Below the pieces are notes generated by a model. The model was not told where the DNA came from. It was given only the letters and a program-made list of their open reading frames with translations, and searched no databases. A DNA stretch of 64,000 nucleotides from Trujillonella endophytica (GTDB taxonomy: Bacteria > Actinomycetota > Actinomycetes > Mycobacteriales > Geodermatophilaceae). A program made the position numbers and the translations under genes. Shown here piece by piece: positions 60,478-64,000 of this stretch. The stretch is taken from assembly GCF_019799905.1 (NCBI RefSeq), contig NZ_JABGCI010000004.1, forward strand, positions 310,001 through 374,000, in the 5' to 3' direction. The stretch's first letter is position 1; each line of letters starts with the position of its first letter.

Positions 60478-62031
60478 ATGTGGCGTCGCACCGACCCCGC
60501 ACCGCTCGCCACGGCGGGGCCCGTTCCCATGCCCCGCGACGTCGAGGCACTGGAGCAGGTGATCGCGGCCCTGGACCAGGGCGTCACCGGGGAGACCGAC
60601 GCCCACGTCACGGTGACGACCACGATGGTCGGCGCGCTGGGCCTGGCCTACGGCGGCATCTGGATGCCCGCCGAGGGCGGCTTCCGGCTCGTCGCCGAGC
60701 ACGGTGACCTCAGCTCCGCGATGGCCGCGCGCTGGCGGCGCGAGGACGTCATGACCCCCGACGACGGTCTCGGCGGTCAGGCCATGCGCGAGCGGCGCGC
60801 GGTGCTCCTGGACCCGGCCACCGACACGCGCACCTGCCTGCGCTGGGCCACCGCGGTGGCCGCGGGCGCCCGGACCGGCTGCGTGCTGCCCATCGTCGAG
60901 GACGGCCGGGTGGTGGCCCTGCAGGAGTACTACTCCCGCGGCGAGCTCCCCTTCTTCGGGGGCCGCGTGGAGAAGTGGAAGGCGATCGGGCGGGTCGCCG
61001 CGCACGCCCGGCGCGCCGCGCTCACCGCCGCGCAGCTGCAGGAGACGCTGCACGACCGGGAGGCCGTCACCACCGTCGTCAGCCGGGTCGGCGAGGCCCA
61101 CGACGAGCAGTCGGCCCTGCGCACCGCGCTCGAGACGGTCCGTACCGCGTTCGGCTGGGCCTACGGGTCCTACTGGGCCCTGGACGAGCAGGAGAACGTC
61201 CTGCGGTTCAGCGTCGAGTCCGGCTCGGCCGGGGAGGAGTTCCGGCGGGTCACCCTCGCCGCCAGCTTCGCCGAGGGCGTCGGGCTCTCCGGGCGCGCGT
61301 GGCGCAAGCGCGACCTCGTCTTCGTCCGGGACCTCGCCGAGGTGACCGACTGCGTGCGCCGTCCGGCGGCGCAGAAGGCGGGCGTCAAGTCCGGCGTCTG
61401 CTTCCCGATCCTGTCCGACGGCCGCGTCGTGGGGACCATGGACTTCTTCGTCACCGAGACGATCGAGCTGTCCGAGTCCCGCGCCTCCGCGCTGCGCAAC
61501 GTGCAGCAGTTGGTCTCCCAGCGGCTGGACATCCTCCGCCGGGCCGAGGCCGACGCCGTGAACTCCCGGGCGCTGCTGGAGACCGTCTCGCGGCTGCGCG
61601 AGGCCGCCGACGAGGCGGGCCGGGTCGCCGAGAGCGCCGTCACCCAGGCCTCGGCGATGACCGCGGAGGTCGCGGCGCTGGGCACCGCCTCGGCGGCGGT
61701 CGGCGACGTCATCCAGATCATCTCGGGCATCGCCGACCAGACGAACCTGCTCGCGCTGAACGCCACCATCGAGGCCGCGCGGGCCGGTGAGCTCGGCCGG
61801 GGGTTCGCCGTCGTCGCCAGCGAGGTCAAGGACCTGGCTCGGGAGACCGCCGCGGCCACCAAGAAGGTGTCCGAGCAGATCGCCGGCATCCAGGTCAGCA
61901 GCGAGCAGGTGTCGGCCGGCATCCACGCCACCGGCGAGGTGATCGGTCAGCTCGACGCGGTGCAGACCCGCATGGGTGAGGTGCTCGAGCAGCAGGTGCA
62001 GATGGCGCAGGCGTTCGAGAACCGCCGCTGA
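60478..62031 (+). CDS. Cytosolic double-GAF methyl-accepting protein
   Basis: 517 aa. Two GAF domains (about 15-185: [21 protein letters not shown]; about 200-355: [31 protein letters not shown]) precede a chemoreceptor-type signalling hairpin whose tip reads [20 protein letters not shown], then [17 protein letters not shown]. No transmembrane segment, so it senses cytosolic cues. The signalling region is short (about 150 residues). No cheA/cheW is visible here; partner genes are elsewhere or the protein acts alone. Confidence 0.92.
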   Translation: MWRRTDPAPLATAGPVPMPRDVEALEQVIAALDQGVTGETDAHVTVTTTMVGALGLAYGGIWMPAEGGFRLVAEHGDLSSAMAARWRREDVMTPDDGLGGQAMRERRAVLLDPATDTRTCLRWATAVAAGARTGCVLPIVEDGRVVALQEYYSRGELPFFGGRVEKWKAIGRVAAHARRAALTAAQLQETLHDREAVTTVVSRVGEAHDEQSALRTALETVRTAFGWAYGSYWALDEQENVLRFSVESGSAGEEFRRVTLAASFAEGVGLSGRAWRKRDLVFVRDLAEVTDCVRRPAAQKAGVKSGVCFPILSDGRVVGTMDFFVTETIELSESRASALRNVQQLVSQRLDILRRAEADAVNSRALLETVSRLREAADEAGRVAESAVTQASAMTAEVAALGTASAAVGDVIQIISGIADQTNLLALNATIEAARAGELGRGFAVVASEVKDLARETAAATKKVSEQIAGIQVSSEQVSAGIHATGEVIGQLDAVQTRMGEVLEQQVQMAQAFENRR

Positions 62032-62046
62032 GCGCCGCCGGAGCGC

Positions 62047-62340
62047 TCAGGCCGGGTCGTCCGCGTCGTCCTCGCGGACGATGCGGGCGGCCGGCCGCGG
62101 CCGGCTGGGCGCGCTCGGGGCGGAGAACCCCGCCCGCTTGTGCGTGCCGTCGCAGAACGGCTTGATGCCGGACTTGCCGCAGCGACACAGCGCCACCGTG
62201 TCCCGGCCCGGGTCGATCTCGACGCCGTCGGGGTCGACGAGGCGGAAGTCGCCGCGCACGATCAGCGGTCCGTCCCGGTAGGGCGTGATGGTCGCGCCCC
62301 GCTCCTGCGCGGCGGGCGGGTCGTCCTGGGCCTGTGTCAC
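62047..62340 (-). CDS. CDGSH iron-sulfur domain protein
   Basis: 97 aa from GTG 62340 (GGGAGGGGG 1 nt before). Cluster motif CRCGKSGIKPFCDGTH supplies three Cys and one His for a labile 2Fe-2S cluster. N-terminus TITPYRDGPLIVRGDFRLVDPDGVEIDPGRDTVAL is typical of small bacterial CDGSH proteins. Redox or cluster-transfer role, not specified. It lies between the GAF-MCP gene and glnE; the gap to the glnE start is not seen because glnE runs out of the window. Confidence 0.92.
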   Translation of the reverse strand: MTQAQDDPPAAQERGATITPYRDGPLIVRGDFRLVDPDGVEIDPGRDTVALCRCGKSGIKPFCDGTHKRAGFSAPSAPSRPRPAARIVREDDADDPA

Positions 62341-62394
62341 GCCCCCTCCCCTGCCCGGGCGGTCACCGTCGCACACCCCGGTCCGCCGGCGGTG

Positions 62395-64000
62395 TCACCC
62401 GCCGGCGGGCTGCCCGTAGAACACCTGTTCCACGACCGTCCGGGCGTGCCGGGTGGTCCGCCGGTACTCGTCGAGGAACTGCCCGGGGTCGACGTCGGGC
62501 CCGGCCCCACTGGCCCGCGCGACCCCCGCCAGCTCCACACCGGGACGGGGCAGCTGGTCGCTCGGCCGGCCGCGCACCAGGAACACCGCGTTCCGGGCCC
62601 GCGTCGCCAGCTCCCAGGAGGCCCGCAGCGCCTCACCCTGCCCGGCGTCGAGGTGTCCGGCGGCCACCAGCTCGGCCAGCCCGTCGACGGTGGAGGTGGT
62701 CCGCAGCCGCTCGTCCCCGGCGGCGTGCTGCAGCTGCAGCAACTGGACGGTCCACTCGACGTCGGCGAGCCCCCCGCGGCCGAGCTTGGTGTGCGTGGCC
62801 GGGTCGGCGCCGCGCGGCAGCCGCTCCCGCTCCACCCGTGCCTTGATGCGGCGGATCTCGGCGACCTGATCGGTGCTCAGCCCGGCGGACGGGTAGCGGA
62901 TGCGCTCGACCATCTCCACGAACGCCGCCCCGAGGGCGTCGTCCCCGGCGACGGGCACCGCACGCAGCAACGCCTGGACCTCCCACACCGACACCCAGCG
63001 CTCGTAGTACTCCCGGAAGGCGTCGAGGCTGCGGACCAGGGCGCCCTGCCGACCCTCGGGACGCAGGTCGGCGTCGACCTCGAACGCGGGGTCGGGGGCG
63101 GGCTCGCCGAGCAGCCGGCGCAGCGTGTGGGCCACGGCGTTGGCCGCGGCCGTCGCCTTCGACTCGTCGGCCCCCTCGCGCGCCCGGTGGACGAACAGGA
63201 CGTCGGCGTCGGAGCCGTAGCCCATCTCGCCCCCGCCCAGCCGCCCCATGCCGATGACGGCGAGGTCCATCGGCATGTCCTCGACGGCGATCCCGGACTG
63301 GGTGGCATGGGCTCGGACGGCGACGTCGAGGCCGACCTGCAGCGTGGCGACGGCGATGTCGGTCAGCGCCCGGCCCACCCGGACGACGTCCAGCCGGCCC
63401 AGCAGATCCGCCGACGACACCCGGAGCAGCTCCTGGCGGCGCAGCCCGCGCAGCACGCGGATCCCCGCCTCCGGGTCCGGTGCCCGGCCGGCCGCCTGCC
63501 GCCACGCGCGGGTGAGGACGTCGGCGGTGCGGGGCTCGAGCTCGTCGTCGTCGGCCAGGAGCCGCAGCGCCTCGGGCGCCCGGGTCAGCAGCCCGGCCAC
63601 GTACTGGCTGGAGCCGAGCAGCTGGGCCAGCCGCTCGACCACCTGCCCCTCGTCGCGGAGCAGGCGCAGGAACCACTGGTTGCCGCCGAGCGCCTCGCTG
63701 ACCTGCCGGTAGGCCAGCAGCCCCGCGTCGGGGTCGGGACAGGCGGCCAGCGTCTGCAGGACCACCGGGAGGAGGTACTTCTGCATCGACGCCGATCGGG
63801 AGACGCCGCCGGTGAGCGCGCCCATGTGCCGCAGCGCCCCCTCCGCGTCGGCGAAGCCGAGCGCGCGCAGCCAGTCACCGGCCGCCTTCGACCCCAGCTG
63901 CGCGGCCTCCGCCGGCACCTTCGCCACCGCCGAGAGCAGCGGGCGGTAGAAGAGCTTCTCGTGCAGCCGGCGCACCTCGCGGGTGTGCAGCGCCAGCTCG
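62395..64000 (-). CDS. glnE: Glutamine synthetase adenylyltransferase, C-terminal half
   Basis: The 5' end lies beyond 64000; 534 codons are visible and the frame is open at the edge (first residues ELALHTREVRRLHEKLFYRPLL). The visible part is the C-terminal adenylylating half: MGRLGGGEMGYGSDADVLFVH has the nucleotidyltransferase GSDAD motif, then DLRPEGRQGALVRSLDAFREYYERWVSVWEVQALLRA and the end domain GRGGLADVEWTVQLLQLQHA. Full-length GlnE is about 1000 aa. It modifies the Tyr of GlnA (DLYELP) according to nitrogen status. It ends 55 bp before the CDGSH start. Confidence 0.95.
   Translation of the reverse strand, partial: ELALHTREVRRLHEKLFYRPLLSAVAKVPAEAAQLGSKAAGDWLRALGFADAEGALRHMGALTGGVSRSASMQKYLLPVVLQTLAACPDPDAGLLAYRQVSEALGGNQWFLRLLRDEGQVVERLAQLLGSSQYVAGLLTRAPEALRLLADDDELEPRTADVLTRAWRQAAGRAPDPEAGIRVLRGLRRQELLRVSSADLLGRLDVVRVGRALTDIAVATLQVGLDVAVRAHATQSGIAVEDMPMDLAVIGMGRLGGGEMGYGSDADVLFVHRAREGADESKATAAANAVAHTLRRLLGEPAPDPAFEVDADLRPEGRQGALVRSLDAFREYYERWVSVWEVQALLRAVPVAGDDALGAAFVEMVERIRYPSAGLSTDQVAEIRRIKARVERERLPRGADPATHTKLGRGGLADVEWTVQLLQLQHAAGDERLRTTSTVDGLAELVAAGHLDAGQGEALRASWELATRARNAVFLVRGRPSDQLPRPGVELAGVARASGAGPDVDPGQFLDEYRRTTRHARTVVEQVFYGQPAGG

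Noticed and set aside
1..64000. tRNA, rRNA, tmRNA or CRISPR array
   Set aside because: No cloverleaf-type sequence, rRNA segment or regularly spaced repeat array was noticed on either strand by eye. A tRNAscan or CRISPR search would be decisive.

Overview
This window is chromosomal DNA from a very GC-rich actinobacterium. The GC bias at third codon positions, the abundance of GTG starts, the bcc-type qcr/cta respiratory cluster, the F420-type enzymes and the gene order all fit. From exonuclease-trpD-ctaE-qcrCAB-ctaF/ctaC-asnB, through gcvT, pepA, lpdA/sucB, lipB and lipA, to glnA and glnE, the layout follows the conserved block known from mycobacteria (the Rv2190-Rv2221 area). Protein style suggests Geodermatophilaceae (Blastococcus, Geodermatophilus, Modestobacter). 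That family assignment is inference.

Layout. 1-6 kb: cell-wall hydrolase, DEDDh/GIY-YIG nuclease, stand-alone Lrp/AsnC ligand domain, trpD and a receiver-like protein. 6-12.4 kb: ctaE-qcrC-qcrA-qcrB facing ctaC-ctaF, separated by about 0.7 kb of non-coding DNA that carries a tandem 175-bp repeat and two strong hairpins. 12.7-20.3 kb: small membrane proteins, asnB, an ErpA-like Fe-S protein, an aldo/keto reductase and a coupled four-gene membrane operon. 20.4-27.2 kb: gcvT, pepA, lpdA, sucB. 27.2-35.3 kb: TIGR01777 protein, Ser/Thr kinase with a DUF6461 partner, an FAD enzyme, peptidase S51, an imine-reductase-like enzyme, lipB and an F420-type protein. 35.5-44.9 kb: leuS with an apparent transcription attenuator, LLM oxidoreductase, a helical repeat protein, lipA, DUF4191, RDD and glnA behind a GlnR box. 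44.9-50.9 kb: an integrated element. 51-64 kb: MMPL exporter, YbdD-like protein, sortase plus ice-binding-like protein operon, DUF1353, 5'-nucleotidase, heme-oxygenase-fold enzyme, cytosolic GAF-chemoreceptor, CDGSH protein and the C-terminal half of glnE.

The clearest unusual feature is a 6-kb genomic island inserted exactly at the 3' end of glnA. A perfect 27-bp direct repeat (44891-44917 and 50887-50913) bounds a tyrosine integrase, a frameshifted glutaredoxin, a GNAT acetyltransferase, an APH-type kinase and a MarR regulator. Two matched inverted repeats 31 bp apart lie in the kinase/MarR divergent promoter. The island now separates glnA from its probable native terminator.

Functional links: lipB and lipA make the lipoyl groups used by SucB and the glycine-cleavage system, and lpdA re-oxidises them. 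glnA is controlled at transcription by a GlnR box and post-translationally by GlnE, whose gene lies in the same window. Fourteen starts, including the leuS leader peptide, sit 6 or 7 nt after a TANNNT-type box, which indicates pervasive leaderless transcription.
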